Of a stretch of DNA of 64,000 bases, positions 35,901 to 49,427 are shown piece by piece. Location of the stretch: the NCBI GenBank assembly GCA_021234155.1, contig JAJEKV010000019.1:126001-190000 (forward strand), given 5' to 3'. Position 1 is the first letter of the stretch. Each line of letters opens with the position of its first letter. The stretch comes from Isoetes taiwanensis. Lineage: Eukaryota; Streptophyta; Lycopodiopsida; Isoetales; Isoetaceae. The notes under the pieces are model-generated. The model was not told the DNA's origin and searched no databases. It saw only the letters and a list, made by a program, of their open reading frames with translations. Made by a program: the position numbers and the translations under genes.

Positions 35901-38415
35901 CTAGAGTTAGATAGATATGGCGGGGAGTTGCATCGTTTTGGATTCCCTAAGGTGAAACCAAATGCCTTAAAATAGTATGGACCAACATTTGAAAATTCAT
36001 TTTTTGCAAACTTGTTCTCTACTTCTATACTACTGCCCTATTGCTTAGGAACAGATTGGTCTATCTATTCAGAATGATTTTTAAAAAGGGGAATTTTGGT
36101 TGTTGCTCCTTGTGCTTCCAAGAAATTGTAAGAAGTTGTTACCTAGTTTTATAAGAAATATCTTCTACTTTAAAATGTTGGCGAAGTTTTTATTTGTCAT
36201 AGTGAGTCCTTGTTCGAGATGGTGTTTTATTTTGTAGAAGGGTTGCTTACATGTGGTAGAATAGATGAATGGAAGGTCTACAACTTGCAGATTATGAACC
36301 TTAGAATGTTGGACGCCTTAAGGAGCGCGCACAAAGATATCATATATGATTTTAATTTTTTGGCTTTGTGGAAATGCTTGGATTCGATTCCCAAGAAGCC
36401 ATTTGCTGGTAGTCTCTCTGACTATAAATTCGAGGCAAATGTTGTTTGTTGTGAAAAGTAGATTAAGGTTGATTGTCAGAAAGTTATGTTTTTGTATTCA
36501 TTAAAATTAACCATTATGTATTCAATGAATGAGCTTCTTTTTTTATTAGGCGTATTTTTATACTATTGACATTCTAGCTTTAGGGTTCTCATCATGGCGC
36601 TAGGATTTAGCCTCAAATGGCATTTTCTTGGTTGGTGGTCCTAGCCAAACGGGCCAGGATTTAGCTATAAAGCAAGATATTCTTGCTTGTATAAAAGGAC
36701 GATAATGTAAAATGTAAAATAACGATGTGCATTGATGCATAACAATAACATTATTGAGAATTTGCTGATCTGCTCCTTGCAGTGTGAATAGGAAAAATCG
36801 TCGCCAGGTTATTTCATCAACAAATTTCTGTTGTTGGTCTGGTGCAAAAACGCGGCTAAAAATTTTTGAAAAGCCAGAATAGCATATGCCAACTATTTTT
36901 TCGTAAAAAAAAATCTTCTGGCAGAGAATTTCGGGGCGCATACCCAAGCTGGCGGTTGCTGCCACTCGCCAGGGCTTTTGCCCGGAAATTCTTTGCCGGA
37001 AGATCTTCTAAATTCCTATCCATCTATTTTCATCTGTTGAGTATTGGTTGTCTTTGCTTTTAGCCATGGATTTATTTTGGGTTTAAAATGAGGCCTATAT
37101 GAGTTGCAAAAAATGCAGATAGTACCATCGATTGTCTACCATGCGTTTCTACACTCCTTACATCATAGAGTCCCTAAATATCAAAGGACTTGTATTAATA
37201 TACAAATATATGGCCCAATCACCATGTTTGATAGGCGCAGTCATGGTACATGGTGCATCTTTTCCATATGACAATCAATAGTCGGTCAAACTTTATCAAG
37301 CGCCTCAGCTGAGTTAGAAGCCCTTAGTGCAGAAAATTGTTGTCGGATCCAGTCTATGAATGCAGTTTCAATCCCCAGTACCTTCAAATCTGCATTAAAT
37401 CTTGTCTTTTCCTGCTCAGCCTGCACCTGTATTAACCACAGAACTATATTATGAGCAAGACTTGCTGAACAAGGCATGGAACAATTACCTGTTCAAGTTG
37501 CTTTCTAGTAGATTCTAACAGTCGGTGTGCTTTTGATAATCCATCTTCCAAACACTTCTTTTCCTCAAGATGCTGCAAAGAAGTCCCATTAGTTTCTCAT
37601 AATTAAGCCACAAGCAAGATGCTCAGGAATGTACCTTGGAGAGACCACAATTTAGAGCTTCTGAACATTTTAACCTCTCTAATTCCATTCGTTTTTCAAC
37701 TAGTAACTCTCTATCTTCAGACAATTTTAATTTCTCTTGCAGTTGAGCCTAGTATTAAAAAAGACCATAATTATTAGACCGTAATAAATAAAGTACTGAA
37801 GGGGTTAATGAAATGGGCCAAGGAGAAGAATGCTCCTCAGGAGTATGGACATTTTTTATATCTCAAACATCAAGTCAAGCAAATGCAATTACTATTTCTC
37901 CCTCCCCAACAAATTGGTAAATAAAGTATAAATGTTCAATGCGAACACTGTCCACCAAATTTTCTTGAATGACCTTTATTATTATATTAACTTAATTTTA
38001 CCACTCTATACATCAAATAGAAACGTTGCTGGCATTCAGCTTCAGATTGTCTAAAGGTCCTGACTCACCGATAATGATGCTTTGGAAGCCTTAATCAGAT
38101 ATGCCCAATATTTGCTGATTGAAAGATTCTGAAACTAACTCATTCTTGGCAAATTATCTAGATAATCACTATGGCTTAAGTCGCTTCTAATGGACAAAGT
38201 GCAAGATATAACTGAAGTATGGAGCAAATGTTTTTTACCTTCTCAGCAGTAAGGGAAAAGATCCTTTCCTCCAAATCAGATTTACCAAGCTCAGAACGGT
38301 GCATCTGTGCTTTTTGCTGTGCAATTGTTGTTTCCAGGTCTTCTTTCTCACTTGCATGTTTCTGTAGCTTATGAAGGTTAGTTTATCAATGCATAAATGT
38401 GCTACTGGCAGCATT
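32871..38415. repeat. Segmental duplication copy 2 (empty-site copy)
   Basis: Collinear with 1-132 plus 13678-18985, without E1. It includes the last five exons of the intact LRRC45 gene and about 4.3 kb beyond its stop codon. Two plus-strand open frames (35027-35269; 36210-36461, which follows a TTTATTTTGTAG acceptor-like site) are conserved between copies but unidentified. Confidence 0.9.
33001..33002. other. Empty insertion site of E1
   Basis: GGCCCCTTT/ATCATGAATTA here equals the two E1 flanks joined with no bases added or lost. No target-site duplication accompanies E1 in copy 1. Confidence 0.85.
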
Positions 38416-41400
38416 AAAATATTTGCTAACGGATGATGTTGTAGTACCCGCTTCAATTTGGAAAGCTCTCTCCTTGACTTGTCAAGGTCTTTCTGCCACA
38501 GCAAAAGATTTTATCCACAGTAAGCTGATCAGAGAGGTTGCCACATTATGATGGTTTAGCTCATGTAGACCAACACAGTACCTGAAGCGAGTCCATTTCT
38601 GCCCTTATCATATTTATCCGAGAATCTAATGTGTGTTGATGATTTTCCTGGCTACCACACAAACAGTTTAGTGATGAAGACTTTCATATGGCATTGTAGT
38701 TTGCTGATGCTTCTTACCTTCTCCCGCTGAAGAATGCTTTCGACATTAGCTAGCTTCTCTTCACTCATAGAAGCAAGCATTCTTTGCTTTTCAATCTCCT
38801 GAAAAATGCAAACGATATCCCATGAATTATCAAGTAATGACTTGCATATCATCTAAGCTTACATAAAAGAATCTAAATGATCTGTTCAAACACCACAATA
38901 AATAGACTTTTGCCATTCTATGAGATATGGCATACTTACATCAAATGCTTTACTCTTTTCCTGTATTAAAGCATCTCTCTCTTCTGCCGCTTGGTTACGA
39001 ACCTTTGCAATCTGAACTGAGACTATGCAGACTGATAAGTAAGCAACTGTATTGAAATTGGTGAAATTAAGACAGACAAATTCTTCTCAATAACATTCAC
39101 TGTGCAGATCCTTGGATGCACTCAAATAAGAACAGTAGTATATATTTTTTATGAGCAGGGATCAGATTAGTTCATCAGTTGTTCTAACACAATCCCTGGC
39201 ACTAATCTTATATGGTGGCGAGACCCACCCTGAGTAACAAGGATGTCTTACGAACACTGAAACACCTTATAGACAGATTAGACCATGGCTTTTTGACATA
39301 TGTGTATCATTGATGACCTATACAAGAGAAACCTCATGTAAAAAAATGATGATCACATATCTGATGCAGAAGTTCTTTTCTTGTGAAAGAATTAATGGTA
39401 ATATAGTTTAAACTGACAAGGAAATAATATAGTTTAAACTGACAAGGAGATGCTAATAGCCCATGCAGTAGTAAAGTCTGCAATATAATTCACTATACTT
39501 TCCAATGGTAGTGATATGGGCAGGTATGGGCTCTGTTCCATGATTACCCCTTGGAATTGTACAATTTATTTTTAGCCCTGCAATTAGCATTCCATTTTAT
39601 CCTAATATATAAATCCATAAGTAGCACAAAATATTAAAGGATAATATACACTTTACCTCCTCAAGATGTGCATTAGAAGTACTTGTAATTGTATTTTCCA
39701 GCTTCTGTATCTCACAAATGTATCTTGCACTTTCAACCTTTGCCTTCTCTGTACTCATAACATGGTTCAACATCAGTGAAATGCATTAACTGTGGAAAAA
39801 GGAAATGAGTAGTAATTATCTAACCAAAAATCTATCCATGTAAAGAAAAGCTTATTACAGGAATGAACTACAAGAACATAGTGGTCATGTATAACCAACA
39901 AACCTTCAACATCTTTAAGTCTTTCTGAGTAATCTTCTTTCAAGTGTAAAATCTGTGAGAAAGATTTCATTACAGCTTGTAAGTTTCTATATTTAAGAAA
40001 AAACATCTCAATCCTATGTATCACCTGCTCTCTGAAGGTATGACACTCCAAGACAGCGGTATTGTACATCTCTAGTCCACATTTTTCTCTCCTTTCGGCT
40101 TCTGAAGTTGCCACCTGCTCATACTTGGAAACATTTCAATGTTAAGTTCGATAACCCATGTGGCAAAGTTTCAATGATACCTTTTGTTGGGCCAAGACAC
40201 TTGCTCCTGTGTCTGTTTCACGGGTAAGTTTTTCTTGAAGACATGCTATTTCCTGGGTAATAAGAGCAGTGATGTACATCGGAAATAAACTTTATGGCTA
40301 ACAATGTGACTGTAGTGAACAAAGACGATTTTTATTATGCTGGCAGAAAATGAGAGAGACCTGCTTAAGTTTGACAAGCTCTTCCTTCAGTTCTTCTGCT
40401 TCTTTCTCAATAAATTTCCTCAAAAGGTTTTCTTCCCTAAGCTCACACCTTAGAGCCTTTAAAAAACCAGCAATTACAATCAGCGCAAGATAAAAAAAAA
40501 AACATACATACAATCTTTTTCTAAAAGTCCATAGAATACTTACAGAAACGTTTTTTATTAATATAATTTTTCACAGGGTCAATTAAGCAAATAACATTTT
40601 AGAAGAACATGTTTTTCTGATTTTGTATGCTTCATAAACTTCACTGACAGAGGCATGGATTGGCACATCTGGAAGCCCTGTTAGCTTTATTCTACGCATA
40701 GCCCCTTTTTTTTAAAAGCAGATCTTAATGTTAAGAGATGAAATCGATTAAATTAGGACGAGCCTGAAAATCATCTAAAGTAGGATAAACATACCTCAAC
40801 TTTACTGTCTTTCTCTACAGTTTGATGTTGCAACTCAGAGTTGCTCTTATTCAAAGATTCCTGCAAGCCCCAGATGTATAACATTACTTATAAGAGTGCA
40901 TACATGCAACGCCCTCAAGCATGCATGCCTAGAAAAAAGATACAATATGAGTTTACCACATTCTCTTGAAGAACAATAATTTCCTGCTGAAATGCTGACA
41001 TTCTTCCCTTATGAATTGCTTCCAATCCTTGCTTACTTCTACCACCTAACTGCTCATGAAATGATCTCTAAATTACAAGACATAAACAGCTTGCTTATTT
41101 GCATTGGATCTTACTTGCTAACTGAAAAAGAACATATAAAATGGACGGTTCACCATAATATATGTTGGTTTCTATTATACACAATAACCGGATGCATAGA
41201 ACAACATTGGATATACAATTAGCATGTGAAAGGATTTACTAGTTTTCCTTCGTGGGAGAAAAATAAATAAAAGGGATAAGTCATTATCGTATATGTTGGT
41301 TTTTAGTGTGTGCAATAATTGGAGGCATGGAACACCACTGGACATCGAATTTGATCCTAAGGGAAGAATATGACTGAAACTGATGCTGGGTAAGCAAAGT

Positions 41401-44400
41401 GCTCTACCATTGACCTAAAAACCCTGTGTATGCGTAGGTGAAGGAATTTACTATATTTTATAGGAAAACCACAAATCAAAAGGGAGAAGTTATCCTTAAG
41501 CCACCATAATATATGTTTACTTATTTTGTGTGCAATAATTGCCGCACTGGACACAATTAGCAAGTGAAGGAATTTACTAGTTTTCACAGTAGCTTAATAA
41601 GTAAAGAAGATGGTGGAAACTGAGGGTGGGCAGGCTATGCATCAAACCCATGAGTATTGCGCATGAGAGGCATGGGACAGCATTCGACATACAATTAAAA
41701 GCCCCTCCTGGCAGAAGCTTGAGACGAAGGTACATAAAGATGGAGTTGATCCATGTAACCATCAGTGCACACCTGGCATAACAAGATTTAAAGTTAAAAG
41801 CTTTACTCACATATGAAGGAACATGTTGTTGAGAAGAATGTACTTTTCTCCTACGATTTTCCTCTAGCAGATTGTCTGAAATCTTGCATAAAAGAAGTGA
41901 GGAGGAAGGGAACAAACAAATAGGCATAAAAAGCCAATCAGACTAACAAATTCTATATGATGTAGTCAATTCTTAAGAAGAAGTCATTGCCTTGTGACTT
42001 CATCAAAGAAAGTTCAAGTACAACTATTAACATCATGTGGTAAAAATAATGGCCTGAGCACTTGTTCTAGAGCCTGAGATATTAGCTCCTGCTGTTTCAT
42101 GGTTTCATAAAAACATGTTTCTTATGTTAACCCATGCACTATCTCAAATCCACCAAATGTAAAATATGTTGGAGCTTGTCCATAACATTGTAGCTCTGAG
42201 GACTCTCATTGGAAACAGGACCTTAGGTAAAGAATATAGCTTAAAAGAAGCAAATGATTTTTCCATAATCCTACTGAAGTAAGAATCTACCTATCTCCAT
42301 CTGCAGTGCTTGGGGAATCCCATTTCCTGAAAGATGAAGGGTGGTAATAGTATCATTTCGTTGGAGCAACCCAATGAACGCAGCAGCCCCACTTGGCCCA
42401 ATTGCATTCCACCTAAGATCTGCATAAAATGAAAGGTCACGCCAACCACCCTTATGTATGAATACATCACAGACAGGAAAATTTCTAATAGACGTTTGTT
42501 AAAAGAAAGGATTTAATAATACTCGCTTATATGAAGCAAGGTACCCACAGGGGATCGAACTTTCCAACATGGGATTAAAATGGAACAGCACAACCAGTTA
42601 AAACTTCCACCTTGTAATCTCTATGGAGTTTGACATAAGTACATCTCCATTGGTCAATACAGTGCTTGCGTGGTATGTCTTACTAGACAAAGTAATGACC
42701 TAATGGATCTACCTCCACCAAACCAATGCATGACGTTTTTGAAATTTACTTTAGAAGATGGTGTTGCAATTTAACCCATAACAATACGATACCATGTATG
42801 ATGATGTCATAGTTGGATACACACTGGTTTCCTGGACAACATGAACCTTTGTAGTTACTAGAATTTCCTTAGAATTGAAAGTCAACATAACAATGTACCA
42901 ATATAACATAATAAATTGTATCTGGATTGATTTTTACCGATATAAAATACTGTCCGACTTCCACGAAGTGCATTTGCCAATGATGCTGCAAATCCTGGAC
43001 CAATTTGGTTGCTTCGTAGATCAACCTTCATCCATAGATTATCACCAACCATTTTGATAAGAAAGGATGTTTAATCTACCTTAGATAATAGAAAAATATA
43101 TCAATAAAAGATTTCGGTGAAAAGATTCATAAGCATTTTGAAAATCAGCATTGTTTTTCCAACCCTGGTTTTAGCAAGACTGGCATGTGCTGCACCTCTC
43201 CATTTGAAAATAAGTGTTCATTTATGTCGCCTTTAGCTATTAAAGCACAGATCCATATAAAGCAGCTAAATTAACCAAGGATTTAAATACACTGAAAACT
43301 GGACATCCTTTTCCAACACCACTAGTGAGGCGCAAACTGCACCTTTCGTGCAGAAAATCAATCATTTAAGTTGCTGTTAATTGGAGACAACTTCGATGAA
43401 GAATTGACACATGAAATGGAATGTATACATGTTTATACACGCAGATGGTTATTAACACCCTCACTTAGTCTTGTCTACATCCACGTCACTAAGACTCTGT
43501 CCAAAAGCTCTAAGGAGGATATCTGGAAATAATGATACTAGGACGATGTCAGGACGTAGAGTGGAATGGAGATGCATCTTACCTCCTTCTAAACCTGAAG
43601 CTGCAATAACGTTCTCCAGTTTATTAAAATATAGGCTGAAAGGAATAGGCAGAATGTGCAACGCTAAATTAATCTTTCATATAACATTAGAAAAATCCAG
43701 GTCACTCCTTCTCAGAGTCATTCTAAGGGACACTAGCAAACCCACAAAGCAGCGGCAAGCTTTTTCTTGATATATTACCTCATCATTAGGGAGTGATCTG
43801 GAATACCAATCAGAGGTACAACTGCGTGAAGCATGATCTAGACCAGTAAGGTTCAAAGCCTCAGTTCTACAAGAATCATTTTTTCAATGTCACTGACACA
43901 TTCATTGGCAAGCAATTTAGATACCCATTTATTCCCAACCTATGGGACAATTTAGTATCTTCAACTATCAGCTTGATATTGATATAGAGCTTGAGCAGCT
44001 ATACCAAGACAATCAAATTTGCGTAAACTATCCATTTGGCTGACGCTGAATCTGAAGAGAACTTTGTTTTCACGTGCTCAGCATAATATGAGATGTGAGA
44101 TAGGTTCTACTGTCTCTTTCACAGCCGCATCCCTGTCAAGATTTGTGGATCAGAAATGTGTTGCAATATATTTCCAATAAATGACAGATTCATAGGAGAC
44201 TTCTGCTTAGGTATGGACTTTATGCATAAGCTCAATCCTATGTGGACGGCTACAGCAACAAGTAGAAAACTGACACGCACCCCCACCCCCCTCCAGGCAA
44301 GGCAAGGCAAGGCATAGGGCCTGAGACATTTCCTTGATGTCAGGGCAGCACAATAGAATCATATGCAATCCCCTGGAAGGAAGGGAACAGGAACAACAGA

Positions 44401-46097
44401 CATCATCTCATATTTGCTCCAGCTATCTTCGTTGCCAACATTTATAGATTTCACTCGCCTCTAGTTGTGCATACATAATTGGTTGTTCTCATAAACTCAA
44501 GCAGTCTCCTGCCGATGCCAATAAAATCTTCCTTTCTGTTCTTATAAACTATAGAAATCACTTGGCCCAGTGGGACTCTAGCTAAATGTAGCACTTAATT
44601 GCATGCACTATAAAACTGGTCTCGCCAATGCCTCAAATGAATGTTCCATTCAACATTCTCATTACTTGGGCATTTACGTGCTCCAGTGGAATGGGATATA
44701 TTCAGATGGAAAGGAGATAGGTTGAGCAGCAACCTAAGATTAGCTGTTCCCAAAGTACTTGCAAACTATGCGGAGGTCGAATAAAAGAGGTCTTTAATTT
44801 TACTTGCACAGTGTTTCATGGGGGTCATTGTGTCTATAAGGAGGCCATATTCCTAAAGTTAGGAATCAGAATATATGGCACTATGTATCACATGACCCAC
44901 AAAAACACATTTGCCCCAAAAGCAGGATAGAACATAGCAACAGAGAAATAATTCTAGCCAAACTCAAGTTACCTCTTTTTTATGAAGAAACAGTTGAAGA
45001 TCAGAAGCATAATCCTATATGCATCACTCTGGAACAGAGCAAAACGAGCATCAAAGTGGAATCACAATTCAAAGGAAAACAAAGCAAAAGGCAAACAAAA
45101 CGGCCGATAAAAAGTTCACCATGAACCAAGTTGGAAAATATTCAAAAAAAGCTACCACCAGAGAGGGTGGAAAAATGGAACCCCATGGGTTACACAAACT
45201 GTCCCTAGTTAAACCAGTGCAATGTCTTGCAGACATTAGTACAGTTGCCATTTTCTGCTTCTTTTGAAGCACTGACAAACAATGTCAAGGAACGACTTGA
45301 AGATACTGCGGTCATAAGATAAGTCTAAACATTATAATATTGATTTTGGAGTTGGTAAATAAAGGAATTTCAAATGTCCAGCAATCTTGCAATTAATTGC
45401 ACACAATGACATCCAATTGTTAGTTTAACACGCCTTCACATGCAACCACTAACCTCTTCTAATGACAAGTGTGCACCAATTGCTGCAGAAAAAGCTGATA
45501 TGCCACTCCTTGCTTGGCCCAGGTTGTTCCACTCTAGCACCAATCTGTGAACACTAGGATTTCAACAAATTGCGTACAACCCCAAAGAAAGAAAAGATAA
45601 AATCACCTCTTTAAATTAGGTGCACTCTGAACAATTTCAGCAAGTTCGTCGCCTTTGCAAATGTTGCAACCTGAACAAGAAACAAAGGACCAATAACAGC
45701 CAAAGAGTAAAAACAAGCACCTTCTAGCGCAAAATTCATACCAGAGAGGTCGATTTCAGAAATCTCATCCTGGCGCCGAAGAGTCTCAAAGACAGCTGAA
45801 CAGCCTGTAAAAACCATCGAACGTGATTAGTGTAATATGAATAATCTTGTGTAACAATGCCGTAGAAACAGTGTCAATTTAGGCTTGCGCATTACACTTA
45901 TCAGATGATTCTTTCTAATGCCGTAGAAACAATGCAAATTTATAGAGACGATGCAAATGTAAACCTTTGTTTCCAAGTGAAGGATCCGAGATCTTGAGCT
46001 TGGTGCCAATAAGAGAACCTTCATATAGAGGAATAGAACCTCCCATTACTTGTGAGACAACAGACATGCATAGCTTTTCCGTTTGATCGTCAGCCAT
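37286..46097 (-). CDS. LRRC45: LRRC45-like leucine-rich-repeat/coiled-coil protein, 23 exons, 637 residues
   Basis: Exons: 46097-45965, 45804-45742, 45670-45607, 45544-45454, 43025-42938, 42419-42291, 41875-41811, 40986-40957, 40860-40795, 40456-40361, 40252-40181, 40114-40025, 39952-39904, 39748-39657, 39011-38940, 38798-38718, 38647-38582, 38492-38448, 38361-38239, 38128-38069, 37748-37635, 37572-37489, 37426-37286. All junctions are GT-AG, the phases agree, and the total is 1914 nt including the stop. Residues 1-189 are leucine-rich repeats (LVLEWNNLG, VDLRSNQIG, IDLRWNAIG, LHLSGNGIP), matching animal LRRC45 (about 670 aa) in order. Residues 190-637 are coiled coil. In animals LRRC45 works in centrosome linkage and at the ciliary base; in plants I infer a role in sperm basal bodies. 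The start is MADDQTEKL. Intron 4 is 2.4 kb. Exon 8 could be 3 bp shorter. Confidence 0.88.
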
Positions 46098-46370
46098 GCC
46101 TAGCCGGTAAGCGGAAACGGAAACGGATGTGGTCATCCACGTAAAATGCCACCTCATTCAAACAATTACGTGGCATTCTCGAATAGTAGATCCAACGGAC
46201 CAGGAAATTTAGAAATTTAGAAATCTAGAATTTTCAGAACGAACGACAGAACAACGAATTTCTTCAGCTTGAAGCAAACCAATGTCTATTCAAAGATATA
46301 GAAATGTCTATTCAAATAGAACAATTCGAGACCTGATTTGAATTGAATGGGTTTTTATGAGAGGGCCCGA

Positions 46371-46468
46371 GTGTGTTATGCAAAAAAAATTGAGGGCCAT
46401 TTTGTGCATGGGAGCCCAAGACATTTTGGCCATGCACAAAATGGCCCGAAATTTTTAGCATAACACAC
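46371..46468. repeat. Foldback (hairpin) element, MITE-like
   Basis: Arms of about 40 bases: GTGTGTTATGC...GGCCATTTTGTGCATGG (46371-46411) and its near-perfect reverse complement (46430-46468), with an 18-bp loop. It lies about 275 bp upstream of the LRRC45 start codon. Confidence 0.8.
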
Positions 46469-46469
46469 G

Positions 46470-48830
46470 AGGGGTAGGCCATATCCCCCATAACAAACAA
46501 ATGAAGCGTTTACTTTGATCCGGGGAAAGGATGTAGGCGCCATTTTTGCCAGTTCTTGGAGCGATTTTTGGGTTTTAAGCTCGGCTTTGGCGTATTTGTG
46601 TAAGTTTTGGTCCGATTCTAGAGTAATCAGTCTTTTCCTCGTGGGATTTCAAAATCTCGCTCTGTCAGGTCGCCTGTTTCCCTAAATTTCAAACATGGGG
46701 ATTTTGTTTCGCGGGCAATACCCAGGTGTCGCACCCTTGCTCCTTTTCCGCCTTCTTTATCGGCCTTTCTGTGGTGATTTCAAAATCTTCGCTTCAGGTC
46801 GCTTCTCTGTTTCCCTAAATTTCAACCAACACGCTTGTTCCGGCAGAGCAATTCGTAAAATAGACCGCCTAGATCCGTTTTACGCCATTCAAGCAAAGCG
46901 GACCCTTTGCCTGTTTTACGCCATTAAAAAACCGCACCATCTAGATCCCGTGATGGCTCCTTTGCGGGATGGGTTATTGCTCTGCTCCATGCTGGATGGT
47001 CTTGCATAATTTCCTAGGATTTTATGCATCCAATGCATAACATCCTAGCTTGTTATTAAATTATTTGTCAATGTACAAAGTAAACTTGGGTCACAATGTG
47101 TTAGGGCTAGTAGCTAATTTGATCCAACGATCGAGATTTAATCTCACCACAAATGAGAGGATCCATTTTGTTATGGTCCACGAACCGCGTTTTGGGCAAA
47201 ATTCTCGGAATATTCCCTAAATGTTTATTGTGGTAATTTTGGGTTTTCGGATGGTGGTGGCGCCTCTTGGAGCACCGCCATAATTTCCCTTTAAAAAGAT
47301 CGGCCGGGCGACGAGCGCCAGAGAATCGGCCCTCGTAACTTCGGCTTGAGCTTCAGATGGGAGGCCGGCTTAAAGCCATAGCTTCGCTTTATAGCTTCGG
47401 GCCCGCCATAGCCTCGGATGGGAGCTTCTGTTTAGCCATAGCCATAACCGCCATACCTTGATTTATACGCCAACCCGGTTCGCCATAGCCTCGGATGGGG
47501 AGCCGGTTTCGCCATATAGCTTCCTCATAGCTTGGTTTGGTCATAGTCGTTTTCGGATGAGACATTGGGCATACTTGACATTGAGGCGATACCGAATTTA
47601 AGAACATCTCCATCGCAGATACCACCGCCTCTGCCGATTCAAGAACAACTCTGCAAATACCTTGATCCGGCTTGAGGTTATGTTGCCCTCAAAGTGGCCT
47701 TTTCGCAAAGATCCTCCGTGGAGTTTATGCTAGCCGGATCTTGCATTGCTCTTGTTCTTCCCTTAAAATATCTTGTCGTTCCATATCGTGGTATAGCGTG
47801 TCATAGCCGCCTTCTTTAAAATCACATTCCGCACCATAGCCGCAGAGAGTGAAGGGCCAAGACCTTCCTTAAAATCCCGTTCGTGCCATAGCGCTGAGAT
47901 TGAAGGCCAAAATCGCCCCCCGCCAGTAAAGAATCCCAAGAACGAATTTTGCCAAAGTTGCCGGTTCACGCTGGTGGCAGTGGGATCCGGGGTTCCGCCC
48001 AATCGGCGCGCGGCGCCGGCCGGGTTACGCCGCCATGGCGGCGCCGGGCCTGTGGGTTTATCGGGAAACCCGATCCCCTTGCTACCCAGCACGAAACGCA
48101 AAAAATGTTCACGTCTTTTTATAATGGCAAAAATGCATTTTATGCTTTGTGGCATCGTTGTGAGGGTTGTCTAGTAGTAAACACATCTATTGACTATCTT
48201 GTCCAAATGCATCTACACATTGAAACAAACTATTTCCCACTTCTAATCTCTTTTCTATAACGTCTAATCCTTGGTCTAATCTGGTTTTGACCATAGGAGA
48301 AAAAGACCCTTGCTAGTGTTTTTCCTCTTGTACTTTGAAATCTATTGATTAGTATCACCACATTAACATAATTTCGACAGCTCCCATGAGGACTCAAATA
48401 GAGGTGGCCGATTAAAATACACTAAGAGTCGCCTTATAGTGCAAGTAGAGAAGAAACTAGTGACAACATCAAGACTCAAGAACATCAGTCCAAAGCACTA
48501 TGGTCAAAAAAATAGGAGAACAAAGAGAAAAAATTTTATCATAAGGAATTGTGCCATTTTCATGTGACAATTTAAGAGAATCATGATACCTTGTTGGTAT
48601 TTTTTATAAAATGGATTAGGAAAAACTTTTCCCACACAAACAGTAGTCTGTTTTAAAGCTCCGATTGGACAAATCGGATCCTAAGAATGTAGCGGAGACT
48701 CTGCCGGAACGCTTTTTTTTTCCAGCAATCAGACGTATAATGGAAACCGGGTACCGAATCAAAATTTTAGGAACTTGCCAAAACTGGCGCATCAAAAACA
48801 GAGTGAACAATCTAAGGACCGGTGATTTAC
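46470..48830. other. Intergenic, no supported gene
   Basis: It contains a GCCATAGC/CTCGGATGGG degenerate short-repeat field (about 47340-47560) and a GC-rich block around 47990-48070. The open frames here (46695-47009, 47763-48155, 47949-48260) have no recognised homologues and lie in repeat-like sequence. Confidence 0.4.
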
Positions 48831-49427
48831 TCACTCTGTGCACCGTTTATGGGCACAAATCCATCGCAGAAACCAATGTTTATGTTTTTCTTCTTGGAGC
48901 TCCGGAATGGGCTCCAAATAGGCCTCCCGCCTCTGCTTCAGATGTTCGGGGGAGGCTTCCAGAATCACAGAACAACCATTTATAATTCCGACTATTCCAA
49001 TCTCCATGGTTCTAATCGAATGTTGAAAATCGGCCCCATTTATATGCAGCCTCCAAACGGAACCTCGACCATCGCCAAAACCAAGGCTAGCGCCCGCCAA
49101 CACCTCCTTTTCGTGCCGGATTTGGAGTTCCACACTACCCAATACACTAATACAGTCCGTGGCTTTGTAGCTCCGGGAATTTGACTCGCTGCTTAAATGA
49201 TCGAATGCCAAATTCAAACATACTGGCTGCCTACAGGGGGCCTCTGCTCCATTAACTAACAATCGAGTTTCAGAGTTTGTGGGTTTTATGCAAACTGCTA
49301 GGGAACAAGGACTCTCGTCCCTGCTCTGTATTGTTACATATAGAACCTTGATTTGAAGCCATGGCTCCCCGCAAACTTTAGCCATTGCAACTCTGTCTTT
49401 GGTTCCTAAGCATGTGCCTCTTTGCAT
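48831..49427 (-). CDS. Plant-specific AT1G01500-like family protein
   Basis: The single-exon ORF encodes 198 residues from the ATG at 49427 (an internal ATG at 49385 gives MAKVCGEPWLQIKVLYV). The W(L/P)QI(K/R)V(L/F)Y start, LLVNG, the ATDCISVLGSVELQI stretch, SVWRLHINGADF and the GIINGCSVILE segment correspond in order to the Arabidopsis AT1G01500 family, whose databank name 'erythronate-4-phosphate dehydrogenase family' is not supported by its sequence. The usual C-terminal glycine-rich membrane-anchor region is absent, so the product is shorter than in seed plants. Cellular role unknown. It is not in a repeat and is the clearest plant marker here. Confidence 0.65.
   Translation of the reverse strand: MQRGTCLGTKDRVAMAKVCGEPWLQIKVLYVTIQSRDESPCSLAVCIKPTNSETRLLVNGAEAPCRQPVCLNLAFDHLSSESNSRSYKATDCISVLGSVELQIRHEKEVLAGASLGFGDGRGSVWRLHINGADFQHSIRTMEIGIVGIINGCSVILEASPEHLKQRREAYLEPIPELQEEKHKHWFLRWICAHKRCTE

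Noticed and set aside
40992-41222. Plus-strand 76-codon frame
   Set aside because: It overlaps exon edge and intron 7 of LRRC45 on the opposite strand and shows no features.
47763-48155. 130-codon minus-strand frame
   Set aside because: It overlaps other frames in GC-rich repeat-like sequence and has no motif.
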